A DNA stretch of 64,000 nucleotides from Streptomyces europaeiscabiei (GTDB lineage: Bacteria > Actinomycetota > Actinomycetes > Streptomycetales > Streptomycetaceae), in contig NZ_CP107841.1 of NCBI RefSeq assembly GCF_036346855.1, forward strand, positions 8,994,001-9,058,000, in the 5' to 3' direction. A program made the position numbers and the translations under genes. Below are positions 53,322 to 61,957 of the stretch, piece by piece. How positions within the stretch are numbered: position 1 is the stretch's first letter; each line of letters opens with the position of its first letter. The notes beneath the pieces are model-generated. The model was not told where the DNA came from. It was given only the letters and a program-made list of their open reading frames with translations, and did no database searches.

Positions 53322-53365
53322 GTCAGGTTCTTGTCAGGCAACTGACCGGGAGCCGTCAGACCGCT
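53322..53365 (+). promoter_or_regulatory. 11-bp-phased direct repeats upstream of the P450 gene
   Basis: GTCAG occurs at 53322, 53333 and 53355, with GACCG at the intermediate phase (53344). The spacing is 11, 11 and 11, the period of OmpR/PhoB-type sites. They are 92-125 nt before the P450 ATG. The rest of the 389-nt gap shows nothing else distinctive. Confidence 0.6.
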
Positions 53366-53446
53366 CTGTTTGCATGTGCTCATCGAGGCCTCGAAGCATC
53401 CCCCGGCGCTCCACCCCACCGGAGCCCCCACCACCGAGGAGAGACC

Positions 53447-54688
53447 ATGGCCGACACACTGACCGACGCCGCGTCCGGCACGAGCGGACAGGTCCCCGAG
53501 TACCCGATGCCCAGGGCGTCGGGCTGCCCGCTCGCGCCGCCGCCGGCCGCGGCGGAGCTGCGCGGCGACCAGCCGGTCACCAAGGTGCGGATCTGGAACG
53601 GCAGTACCCCGTGGCTGATCACCCGCCACGCCGACCAGCGGACCCTGCTCACCGACCCGCGTGTCAGCAACGACGACCACGAGCCGGACTTCCCCCATGT
53701 CAACGCCCACCGGGCGGCCATCGCCCCGCACACCCCGAAGCTGATCACCAACACGGACGCGCCGGAGCACACCCGGCTGCGCCGCTCGGTCAACGCGCCG
53801 TTCCTGGTGAAGCGGATCGAGGCGATGCGCCCGGCCGTGCAGAAGATCGTCGACGACCTGATCGACGACATGCTGGCCGGCCCCAACCCGGCCGACCTGC
53901 TCACCGCGCTGGCCCTGCCCGTGCCGTCGCTGGTCATCGCCGAGCTGCTCGGAGTGCCGTACAAGGACCACGAGTTCTTCCAGGAGAACAGCAACCGCGT
54001 CCTCGACAACTCCCTCACCGCAGAGGAGGCCCAGGAGTCCAGCCGTGCCCTCGGCGGGTATCTTGACGCGCTGTTCCGGGAGAAGCTCGAACAGCCGGGC
54101 GACGACGTGCTGTCCGAGATGGGCACCCGGGTCAAGGTCGGCGAGATGACCCACCAGGAGGCCGTCAGCATGGGCGTCGCCATGCTGATCGCCGGGCACG
54201 AGACCACGGCCACGATGATCAGCCTCGGCACGCTCGCCCTGTTCGAGCACCCTGACCAGCTGGCCGTGCTGCGGGACACCGAGGACCCGAAGGTCGTCGC
54301 GGGCGCCGTCGACGAGCTGCTGCGCTATCTGTCCATCGTCCACTCGGGTCTGCGCCGGGTGGCCAAGGACGACATCGAGATCGACGGTCAGGTCATCCGC
54401 AAGGGCGACGGCCTCCTCTTCGACCTCCAGACCGCCAACTGGGACCCGATCGCCTTCCCCGAGGCCGAGCGCCTGGACCTGAGCCGCCCCGCCCGCCAGC
54501 ACAACGCGTTCGGTTACGGCCCCCACCAGTGCCTCGGCCAGAACCTGGCCCGCCTCGAACTGCAGGTCGTCTACGGCACCCTCTACCGGCGTATCCCCAC
54601 CCTCCGCCCGGCCGCCCCGATCGAGCAGCTGGCGTTCAACCACACGGGGACGACGTACGGCGTGAAGTGCCTGCCCGTCGCCTGGTGA
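53447..54688 (+). CDS. Cytochrome P450 (CYP105-like)
   Basis: 413 aa, a soluble bacterial P450. I-helix AGHETTA with the O2-activating acid-Thr pair (about 250-256), ELLR (ExxR, about 289-292) and haem loop FGYGPHQCLGQ (Cys about 362). The sequence and the ferredoxin immediately after it resemble the CYP105 group, which accepts many hydrophobic substrates. It needs two electrons from the ferredoxin and reductase encoded next. Reaction: probable hydroxylation of an aliphatic or terpenoid-like molecule (inference). Confidence 0.93.
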   Translation: MADTLTDAASGTSGQVPEYPMPRASGCPLAPPPAAAELRGDQPVTKVRIWNGSTPWLITRHADQRTLLTDPRVSNDDHEPDFPHVNAHRAAIAPHTPKLITNTDAPEHTRLRRSVNAPFLVKRIEAMRPAVQKIVDDLIDDMLAGPNPADLLTALALPVPSLVIAELLGVPYKDHEFFQENSNRVLDNSLTAEEAQESSRALGGYLDALFREKLEQPGDDVLSEMGTRVKVGEMTHQEAVSMGVAMLIAGHETTATMISLGTLALFEHPDQLAVLRDTEDPKVVAGAVDELLRYLSIVHSGLRRVAKDDIEIDGQVIRKGDGLLFDLQTANWDPIAFPEAERLDLSRPARQHNAFGYGPHQCLGQNLARLELQVVYGTLYRRIPTLRPAAPIEQLAFNHTGTTYGVKCLPVAW

Positions 54689-54764
54689 CACCGCGCCCGG
54701 TGTCTCCCCACCCGGTGACACCCCCACCTCGCCCCCACAAGTACCAAGAACCGAGGAGCAATCC

Positions 54765-54962
54765 ATGCGTGTGGAACTCGACGAGCCCAAGTGCGTGGCC
54801 TCCGGCCAGTGTGTGATGGCCTCCCCCGAGGTGTTCGACCAGCGGGACGACGACGGTGTCGCGATCCTGCTGGAGGAGCACCCCGCCGACGACCTCATGG
54901 ACGGCGTGCAGGAGGCCGTCGCGATCTGTCCCGCCGCCGCGATCCGACTGGTGGACCGGTGA
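54765..54962 (+). CDS. 3Fe-4S-type ferredoxin
   Basis: 65 aa. Cluster ligands CVASGQC and, towards the end, ICPAAAI; the second Cys of a 4Fe site is absent (CxxxxxC), giving the 3Fe-4S type typical of P450 partners such as SubA/SubB. 76 nt after the P450 gene and overlapping the reductase start (GTGA). Confidence 0.93.
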   Translation: MRVELDEPKCVASGQCVMASPEVFDQRDDDGVAILLEEHPADDLMDGVQEAVAICPAAAIRLVDR

Positions 54963-56170
54963 GGCGCATCCTGGTCGTGGGTGCCTCGGCCGCCGGGATG
55001 GCGGCGGCCGAGACGCTGCGCCGCGAGGGCTACGACGGCACGCTCACCCTCGTCGGCGACGAACCGCACGCCCCGTACGACCGGCCCCCGCTGTCCAAGC
55101 AGCTCCTCGCCGCGGAGTGGGACACCGACCGGCTGACCCTGCGCACCCCGGCCCACCTCGACGGCCTCGACCTGGACCTGCGCCTCGGGGCCGCCGCGAC
55201 AGGCCTCGACCTGAAAGAACGTCAAGTACACCTCGCGGACGGCGATTCGGTGCCGTACGACGGACTGGTGATCGCCACGGGCGTACGGCCGCGGCGGCTG
55301 CCCGGTGAGGGTGCGCATGTGCTGCGCACCCTGGACGACGCGCTGACGCTGCGGGAGCAGCTGGCGCCGGGGACGCGGCTGGTCGTGGTCGGCGCCGGGT
55401 TCCTCGGGGCGGAGGCCGCCGCCGTCGCCTGGCGGCTCGGCGTGAAGGTCACCCTCCTCGAACCGGCGTCGGTACCGCTGGCGCACGCGGTCGGCGGGGA
55501 CGTCGGCGCGGTGCTGTCCCGGGCCCACCTCGACCACGGGGTGGACCTGCGCACCGGCGTCACCGTCACCGAGGTGACCGAGGACGGGGTGCGGCTCGCG
55601 GACGGCGAGTCGATCGAGGCCGACGAGGTGCTGGTCGCCATCGGCTCCCTGCCCAACACCGAATGGCTGGCGGACAGCGGCCTGGACGTCGGTGACGGTG
55701 TGCTGTGCGACGAGTACTGCGAGGCCGCGCGGAACGTGTACGCGGCCGGTGACGTCGCCCGCTGGTACAACCCGCTCTTCGGCGCGTCGATGCGCGTCGA
55801 GCACCGTACGAACGCCGCCGAGCAGGGCATGGCGGTCGCCCGCAACCTGCTCGGGCCCGAGACACGCAAGCCGTTCGCGCCGGTGCCGTACTTCTGGTCC
55901 GACCAGTACGACATGAAGGTTCAGGCCTACGGCCATCTGCGGGGTCACGACGAGGTCGCCGTAGTCGACGGGAACCTGGCCGAACGCCGGTTCGTGGCCG
56001 TCTACCGCACCGACGACCGGGTGACCGGCGCCCTGGCCGTCGGTATGCCACCCAGGGCGATCCGGCAGTGGCGGCAGGCCATCGCGTCCGGTGCGCGCTG
56101 GCACGAGGCGGTACCCGACAAGAGCCCGACCCTGCGGGAGGAGGCCGAACGTGGTGGAACAGCTGCCTGA
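54959..56170 (+). CDS. FAD-dependent ferredoxin reductase
   Basis: 403 aa, GTG start at 54959 overlapping the ferredoxin stop. FAD motif RRILVVGASAAGMAAAETLRR, DRPPLSKQLL (typical of putidaredoxin-reductase relatives), second dinucleotide motif LVVVGAGFLGAEAAAVAWRLG (about 142-162), and NVYAAGDVARW. It passes electrons from NAD(P)H to the ferredoxin for the P450. The 3' end overlaps the SDR gene by 20 nt. Confidence 0.93.
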   Translation: MRRILVVGASAAGMAAAETLRREGYDGTLTLVGDEPHAPYDRPPLSKQLLAAEWDTDRLTLRTPAHLDGLDLDLRLGAAATGLDLKERQVHLADGDSVPYDGLVIATGVRPRRLPGEGAHVLRTLDDALTLREQLAPGTRLVVVGAGFLGAEAAAVAWRLGVKVTLLEPASVPLAHAVGGDVGAVLSRAHLDHGVDLRTGVTVTEVTEDGVRLADGESIEADEVLVAIGSLPNTEWLADSGLDVGDGVLCDEYCEAARNVYAAGDVARWYNPLFGASMRVEHRTNAAEQGMAVARNLLGPETRKPFAPVPYFWSDQYDMKVQAYGHLRGHDEVAVVDGNLAERRFVAVYRTDDRVTGALAVGMPPRAIRQWRQAIASGARWHEAVPDKSPTLREEAERGGTAA

Positions 56171-56990
56171 CCGAGGCGGTGAGGTGGTCGTCGTCACCGG
56201 CGCCGGTGGCATGGGCGTGGCGATCGCGCGGCGGATCGGCAGCGGGCGGACCGTTCTCCTCGCCGACGCCTCGCGCGGTCAACTCGACCGGGCCGTACAG
56301 GCGTTGCGCGACGAGGGGTACGCGGTGCGGGGTGTCCTGACCGACGTGTCCGACCGCGAGTCCGTGGACGAGCTCGCGGCGGAGGCGGCCGGTGCGGGCC
56401 GGGTGGCCGCCGTCGCGCACACCGCGGGTGTCTCTGCCGCCCAGGGTTCTGCGAAGACGATCCTGGAGGTCGACCTGCTGGGCACGGCCCACGTCATCGA
56501 CGCCTTCGAGGCCGTGGCCACGCCGGGGACGGCCATGGTGTGCGTCTCCAGCATGGCCGGCCATGTCGCCTCCCTCGGTCTGGAGGACGAGGCCGCCCTC
56601 GCCACGGCCCCCGTGGGAGAACTCCTCGGGATCGGTGCCGTCGAAGCCGTCGGGGACAGCCCGACAAGGGCGTACATCGTGTCCAAGCGGGCCAACCAGG
56701 TGCGCGTCGAGGCGGCAGCGCTCGCCTGGAGCCGACGCGGCGCCCGCATCAACAGCGTCAGCCCGGGGGTCATCGCCACCGCCATGTCGAAGGCGGAGGC
56801 CGAGGGCCCGAGCGGCGCGCACATGCTCGCGATGCTGGAGGCGAGCGGCGCGGGCCGCACCGGCACACCGACCGAGATCGCCGACGCCGTGGCATTCCTC
56901 GTCGGTCCCGAAGCGCGTTACATCACCGGTACGGACCTCCTCGTCGACGGCGGGCAGGCCGCCTGGCTACGGCGCCACCGACCGGCCTGA
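56151..56990 (+). CDS. SDR alcohol/steroid-type dehydrogenase
   Basis: 279 aa from the GTG at 56151 (56154 is also GTG), inside the reductase 3' end. VVVTGAGGMGVAIARRI (cofactor), AHTAGVSA at the NNAG position, Ser in CVSSMAG, YIVSK (Tyr/Lys) and SPGVIATAMS. The arrangement with Met-Ala-Gly after the Ser resembles 3-alpha-hydroxysteroid dehydrogenase relatives. It would oxidise the alcohol made by the P450 to a ketone. Same operon. Confidence 0.9.
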   Translation: MVEQLPDRGGEVVVVTGAGGMGVAIARRIGSGRTVLLADASRGQLDRAVQALRDEGYAVRGVLTDVSDRESVDELAAEAAGAGRVAAVAHTAGVSAAQGSAKTILEVDLLGTAHVIDAFEAVATPGTAMVCVSSMAGHVASLGLEDEAALATAPVGELLGIGAVEAVGDSPTRAYIVSKRANQVRVEAAALAWSRRGARINSVSPGVIATAMSKAEAEGPSGAHMLAMLEASGAGRTGTPTEIADAVAFLVGPEARYITGTDLLVDGGQAAWLRRHRPA

Positions 56991-57012
56991 CACGACGGCG
57001 CGGACAGGACGG

Positions 57013-57386
57013 CACCACCGAACCACCGGGATCATCGGGGCCACCGAACCACCGAACCACCGAACCACCGGGACCACCGAACCACCGGGGCCACCGAACC
57101 ACCGAACCACCGGGACTACCGGGACCACCGGAACCACCGGGACCATCGGAACCACCGGAACCACCGGGACCATCGGGACCATCGGGACCACCGAACCACC
57201 GGAACCATCGGGACCATCGGGACCACCGAACCACCGGGACCACCGGAACCACCGGAACCACCGGAACCACCGGAACCACCGGGACCACCGAACCATCGGA
57301 ACCATCGGGACCATCGGGACCACCGAACCACCGGGACCACCGGGACCACCGGAACCACCGGAACCACCGGAACCACCGCACCACCC
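57013..57386. repeat. 374-bp minisatellite (GGAACCACC / GGGACCATC units)
   Basis: About 40 head-to-tail units of 8-9 nt, mainly GGAACCACC, GAACCACC and GGGACCATC. One strand is almost free of T, the other of A. Translations are Pro/His/Thr/Gly repeats in all frames. It lies between the SDR stop (56990) and the BVMO start (57422), in a cassette where the other gaps are short or negative. Confidence 0.95.
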
Positions 57387-57421
57387 ACAACAGACGTATC
57401 AGGACCGCAGAGAGGACACCG

Positions 57422-59254
57422 ATGTCCACCCCCCACGCTCCGACCGGCCCCACGTCCATCGACCCGGAGAAGCTGGGCTTCGACCCCGAAGCCCTCCGCG
57501 CCCGGTACCGGACCGAGCGCGAACGCCGGATCCGGCCGGACGGCGGCGCGCAGTACCGGCGGATCGCCGGTGAGTTCGTCTCCTACGACGACGACCCCTA
57601 CGCCGACCAGGAGTTCACCCGCGAGCCGCTGCACGACCGGGTCGAGGCGGTCGTCGTCGGCGGCGGCTTCGGCGGGCTGCTCGCCGCGGCCCGGTTGCGC
57701 CAGGCGGGCGTCGAATCGATCCGGGTGATCGAGAAGGGCGGCGACTTCGGCGGCACCTGGTACTGGAACCGCTACCCCGGCATCCACTGCGACATCGAGT
57801 CGTACATCTATCTGCCGCTGCTCGAAGAGCTGGGCTACGTCCCGAAGTGGAAGTACGCGCCGGGCGAGGAGATCCGGCAGCACACCCGGGCCATCGGCCG
57901 CCACTTCGACCTCTACGGCGACGCCTGCTTCCAGACCGTCGCCACCGAACTGCGCTGGGACGAGACCGAGTTGGAGTGGATCGTCGCCACCGACCGCGGC
58001 GACCGCATGCGGGCCCGCTACGTCGTCGTCTCCAGCGGCACACTCAGCCAGCCGAAGCTCCCCGGCATCCCCGGCATCGAGACCTTCAAGGGCCACACCT
58101 TCCACACCAGCCGCTGGGACTACGACTACACCGGCGGCGACGCGAACGGCGGCCTCACCGGGCTCGCCGACAAGCGGGTGGCCGTCATCGGTACCGGCGC
58201 CACCGCCATCCAGGTCGTTCCCCACCTCGGGGCCGACGCGGCGCACGTGTACGTCTTCCAGCGCACCCCCTCGACGGTCGACGTACGCGGCAACGGCCCC
58301 ACCGACCCGGAGTGGGCGAAGACGCTCACCCCCGGCTGGCAGGGGCGGCGCATGGACAACTTCCTCAAGACCGTCACCGGTGTGCGGGCCGGGAAGGACC
58401 TGGTGAACGACGCCTGGACCAGCAGCGCCCGCCTCCAGGAGAAGCTCATCCCGACCGACGCGTACGCCGACGTACCGGCGGACGAGCGCGAACGGGCGTA
58501 CGAGATCGCCGACTTCCAGAAGATGAACGAGCTGCGCGACCGGGTGGCGGCGATCGTCGAGGACCCGGAGACCGCCGAGAAGCTGAAGCCCTGGTACCGC
58601 TACATGTGCAAGCGCCCCACCTTCAGCGACCACTACCTGCAGACCTTCAACCGGCCCAACGTCACGCTCGTCGACACGGCCGACACCCACGGCGTCGAGC
58701 GGATCACCGACAGGGCCGTCGTGGTCGGCGGGGTCGAGTACGAGGTGGACTGCGTCATCTTCGCCACCGGCTTCGAAGTCGGCGTCTCGGGGCTGCTCTC
58801 GGGCCGGCTCCCGGCGTACGGCCGGGACGGCGTCGGCCTGCTGGAGACCTGGATGACGGCCGGCCCGAAGACCCTCCACGGCTTCTACAGCCACGGCTTC
58901 CCCAACCTCTTCCAGCTCGGCCCCATGCAGAACGCCAGCGCCGTCAACTACGTCCACATCCTCGACCAGCAGTCGGTCCACGTCGGCGAGGTCGTCGCAG
59001 AGGCCCGCAGGCGCCGCGCCCGGTATGTCGAGCCGACCGCCGAGGCCGAGGCCGCCTGGGTCGCCACCATCCGCGAGAAGGCCGCCGACCTGCACGCGTT
59101 CCAGGCGGAGTGCACCCCCGGCTACTACAACAACGAGGGCCGGCCCAGGAAGCGCAGTGAGTCGTACGGCGACGGCCCGGTCGCCTTCCATGAACTGCTC
59201 CGCCACTGGCGCTCCGACGGCGGCATGGACGACGTGCTCGTCGGCGCCGAGTGA
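57422..59254 (+). CDS. Type I Baeyer-Villiger FAD monooxygenase
   Basis: 610 aa from the ATG at 57422, with AGAGAGGA 6 nt upstream. FAD motif VVVGGGFGGLLAAARLRQ (about 77-94), BVMO fingerprint FKGHTFHTSRWD (FxGxxxHxxxWD, about 221-232), NADPH motif VAVIGTGATAIQ (about 253-264), FATGFEV near 446. The N-terminal extension of about 70 residues (ending EPLHDRVEAV) is common in cycloalkanone and steroid or terpenoid monooxygenases. It converts a ketone to an ester or lactone. An HG or TG context at the fingerprint cannot decide the substrate. Confidence 0.92.
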   Translation: MSTPHAPTGPTSIDPEKLGFDPEALRARYRTERERRIRPDGGAQYRRIAGEFVSYDDDPYADQEFTREPLHDRVEAVVVGGGFGGLLAAARLRQAGVESIRVIEKGGDFGGTWYWNRYPGIHCDIESYIYLPLLEELGYVPKWKYAPGEEIRQHTRAIGRHFDLYGDACFQTVATELRWDETELEWIVATDRGDRMRARYVVVSSGTLSQPKLPGIPGIETFKGHTFHTSRWDYDYTGGDANGGLTGLADKRVAVIGTGATAIQVVPHLGADAAHVYVFQRTPSTVDVRGNGPTDPEWAKTLTPGWQGRRMDNFLKTVTGVRAGKDLVNDAWTSSARLQEKLIPTDAYADVPADERERAYEIADFQKMNELRDRVAAIVEDPETAEKLKPWYRYMCKRPTFSDHYLQTFNRPNVTLVDTADTHGVERITDRAVVVGGVEYEVDCVIFATGFEVGVSGLLSGRLPAYGRDGVGLLETWMTAGPKTLHGFYSHGFPNLFQLGPMQNASAVNYVHILDQQSVHVGEVVAEARRRRARYVEPTAEAEAAWVATIREKAADLHAFQAECTPGYYNNEGRPRKRSESYGDGPVAFHELLRHWRSDGGMDDVLVGAE

Positions 59255-59280
59255 GGCCGGGCGAGAGGGTGGGAGACGAC

Positions 59281-61002
59281 ATGAGCAAGCGGCCCAACCG
59301 GTACGACGAGACCGGCGATCTGCGTACCACCAGTGCCCGTTGGCGGGCGCGGCGGCTCAACCTGCCCAGTCCGCTGTGGGGTTCCAACGGGGTCGCGTTC
59401 GGCCCCGACGGTCGGCTGTACGTGGCGCAGTTCCTCGCCGGGCAGATCAGCGCCGTCGACCCGGCCACCGGGGACGTCGACGTCGTCGTCCCGATGGACA
59501 GCCCGGTGCAGTCGCCGGACGACCTCGCCTTCGGCGCCGACGGCTCGATGTACATAGCCGACCTGGTGCCCGGCCGGGTGTGGAGACGGACCCCGGCGGG
59601 GGAGTACAGCCTCGTCACCGACGACGTGACGAACCCCAACGGCATCACCTGTATCGGGGACCGGCTCTTCATCAACGAGATGAAGCCCAACGGCCGTCTG
59701 ATGGAGCTGTTCCCGGACGGTGGCGACCCGGTGGTGCTCACCGAGGGCCTGGCCCTCGGCAACGCGATGCAGCGCGGCCCGGACGGCCACCTCTACTACC
59801 CGCACATGATCACCGGGCAGGTCTGGCGCATCCCGCCGGACGGCGGCACGCCCGAGGTGGTCGCCGAGGACGTGCACGAGCCGGTCGCGGTCCGTTTCGA
59901 CCAGGGCGGTGTCCTGCACGTCGTCTCCCGGGGCGTCGAGGGCATCGTCACCCGCATCGACCTGCACGGCAGCGGTACCCGCACGCTCGTCACCAGCGGT
60001 CTGAAGGGGCTGGACAACGCGGCGTTCGACGCCGAGAACCGCATGTTCGTCTCCAGCTATGCCAGTGGCGGCGTCACCGAGCTGCACCCCGACGGCCGCA
60101 CCCGCGAGATCGTGCGCCGCGGCCTCGACGGCCCCTACGGCGTGACGGTCGACCTCGGCGGTACGGTCTACGCCGCCGACCACTACCGGCTGGCGAGCCC
60201 GGCGGCCACCGACGAGGGCGAGCCGGTCGGCACGTCCGTGGAGACCGGGCCCGGCGGTGTGCGGACCCACCTCCTGCTGCCCTTCGCCCACGGCATCACC
60301 GCCGACGGTGAACTGCTGCACTACACCTCGCAGTTCGGCATGGTGCAGACGTACGACACCGCGAGTGCGGCGGTCCGGGAGCGGGCACGGGGGCTGAACC
60401 GCCCCATCGGCATCGCGGTCGGGCCGGACGGTTCGCTCGTGGTCGCCGAGACGGGAGCGGGCCGGGTCGTGGCCATCGGGGACGAAGGCGGTGCCCGTAC
60501 CGATGCCGATTCCGGCACCGGTACGGGCACCGCCGCCACCGCCGCCACCGTGACCGTGCTCGCCGAAGGCCTCGACCGGCCCACGGACGTGGCCTTCGAC
60601 GCGGAGGGCCGTCTCTACGTCAGCGAGGAGCGGCTCGGGACGGTGCTCCGGATCGACACGGACGGCCGGACGGCCCTCGTCGTGGGCGGGCTGGGCGCAC
60701 CCCAGGGCCTGGCGGTCCTGGGCGAGGAGCTGTTCGTGGTGGAGACCGGGCCGCGCAGGCTTCGCGCGGTCTCCCTCACCACGGGGGAGCGGCGGATCGA
60801 CGCGGAGGACCTGCCGGTCGGGCCGCCCCCGGGTGTCGTCCCCCGCACCGAACCGGCGCTGTTCGCGGACATCATGCCCGGTATGGCCCGCCGCTTCGCG
60901 GGCCTCGCCGCCGCCCCGGACGGCACCCTCCTGCTGTCGGCCAACGGTGAGGGCACCGTGCTGCGGCTGACGCCGAGGACGGGGGCTCAGCCGGAGCGGT
61001 AG
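59281..61002 (+). CDS. SMP-30/gluconolactonase-like beta-propeller protein
   Basis: 573 aa from the ATG at 59281, with GGGAG 7 nt upstream; the GTG at 59251 overlaps the BVMO stop and is a second choice. Repeating propeller blades: GVAFGPDGRLYVAQF, DDLAFGADGSMYIADL, NAFDAENRMFVSSYA-like, GIAVGPDGSLVVAETG and DVAFDAEGRLYVSEE, consistent with two six-bladed lactonase-type propellers or one extended one. Members hydrolyse lactones with Ca2+. Position directly after the BVMO makes hydrolysis of its product likely. Its last 16 nt overlap the convergent LysR gene. Confidence 0.85.
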   Translation: MSKRPNRYDETGDLRTTSARWRARRLNLPSPLWGSNGVAFGPDGRLYVAQFLAGQISAVDPATGDVDVVVPMDSPVQSPDDLAFGADGSMYIADLVPGRVWRRTPAGEYSLVTDDVTNPNGITCIGDRLFINEMKPNGRLMELFPDGGDPVVLTEGLALGNAMQRGPDGHLYYPHMITGQVWRIPPDGGTPEVVAEDVHEPVAVRFDQGGVLHVVSRGVEGIVTRIDLHGSGTRTLVTSGLKGLDNAAFDAENRMFVSSYASGGVTELHPDGRTREIVRRGLDGPYGVTVDLGGTVYAADHYRLASPAATDEGEPVGTSVETGPGGVRTHLLLPFAHGITADGELLHYTSQFGMVQTYDTASAAVRERARGLNRPIGIAVGPDGSLVVAETGAGRVVAIGDEGGARTDADSGTGTGTAATAATVTVLAEGLDRPTDVAFDAEGRLYVSEERLGTVLRIDTDGRTALVVGGLGAPQGLAVLGEELFVVETGPRRLRAVSLTTGERRIDAEDLPVGPPPGVVPRTEPALFADIMPGMARRFAGLAAAPDGTLLLSANGEGTVLRLTPRTGAQPER

Positions 61003-61889
61003 AGCGCCGTCAGCAGTTCGATGGCGGCCGGGGTGGCGGGATGCGGGTCGTCCCGCCACCAGGCGAGCCGTACGGCGATCGGCTCGGCGTCGCGCACCGG
61101 CCGGTAGACGACGCCGGGCCGCCGGTACTGGTTGGCGGTGGACTCCGCCGTCACGCCGATGGCACGGCCCGTCGCGATCGTGGTGAGCCACTCGTCGACG
61201 TCGTGCGTCTCCTCGGTCGCCGGACGGGCGTCGGGCGGCCACAGGTCGGTGGTGGTCGTGCCGGTCCGGCGGTCGACCAGCAGGGTGTGTCTGCTCAGGT
61301 CGGCGAGCCGCACCGACCGGCGGCGGGCCAGCGGATCGTCGCTCGCCATCGCGCACAGCCGCCGTTCCAGGCCCACGATCGCCGAGTCGAACCGGCGGTC
61401 GTCCACCGCCCACCGGACCACCGCGAGATCGCAGGAGCCCTCCGCCAGCCCGGCGGTCGGGGAGTTGGCCCGCACGAACTGCAGATCCGTCGCCGGGTGC
61501 GCGGCACCCCAGCGGCGCTGGAACGCGGGTGTGTGCCGGCCCAGCGCCGACCAGGCGTAACCGATCCGCAGCCGCACCCGGCCCGAGGTCGCCTCCCGCA
61601 CCAGGTCGTCCACCTCGCCGAGCACCCGTCGTGCGTGCGACACCACCCGCAGTCCGGTCGGTGTGGGCGTCACCTCGCGGGAGTTCCGCCGCAACAGCCG
61701 TACGCCCAGGGCCCGTTCGAGCGAGGCCAGGGTGCGGGACACCGCCGCCTGGGAGACGCCGAGCGCGATGGCCGCGTCGGTGAAGGTGCCCTCCTCGACG
61801 ATCGCGACCAGACAGCGCAGCTGTCGCAGCTCCACATCCCTGACGGCCGGGGCCGGACCGGCACCCCGCTGCGGCCTCGTGTCATCCAT
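60987..61889 (-). CDS. LysR-family regulator, divergent from the EamA exporter gene
   Basis: 300 aa from the ATG at 61889. HTH at about 15-75 (VELRQLRCLVAIVEEGTFTDAA, SQAAVSRTLASLERALG). Effector domain RLRIGYAWSALGRHTP onward; the C-terminal domain contains LVDRRTGTTTTDLWPP. It is divergent from the exporter, the usual layout for a regulator of an efflux gene, and a small LysR-like inverted repeat lies between. Confidence 0.9.
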   Translation of the reverse strand: MDDTRPQRGAGPAPAVRDVELRQLRCLVAIVEEGTFTDAAIALGVSQAAVSRTLASLERALGVRLLRRNSREVTPTPTGLRVVSHARRVLGEVDDLVREATSGRVRLRIGYAWSALGRHTPAFQRRWGAAHPATDLQFVRANSPTAGLAEGSCDLAVVRWAVDDRRFDSAIVGLERRLCAMASDDPLARRRSVRLADLSRHTLLVDRRTGTTTTDLWPPDARPATEETHDVDEWLTTIATGRAIGVTAESTANQYRRPGVVYRPVRDAEPIAVRLAWWRDDPHPATPAAIELLTALYRSG

Positions 61890-61915
61890 GACTCCAGCGT
61901 ATGGATCGGGACGCG

Positions 61916-61932
61916 GATGCATTTTGGGCATC
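61916..61932. promoter_or_regulatory. LysR-type inverted repeat at the exporter promoter
   Basis: GATGC-N7-GCATC, containing T-N11-A, between the LysR start and the exporter start. Confidence 0.6.
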
Positions 61933-61957
61933 GGTCGCCCGGGCGCACGATCGGCCC

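Noticed and set aside
57013..57386. Coding repeat protein fused to the BVMO
   Set aside because: The open frame through the tract exists only because units lack stop codons. The BVMO has a good ribosome site and start at 57422 after the tract.
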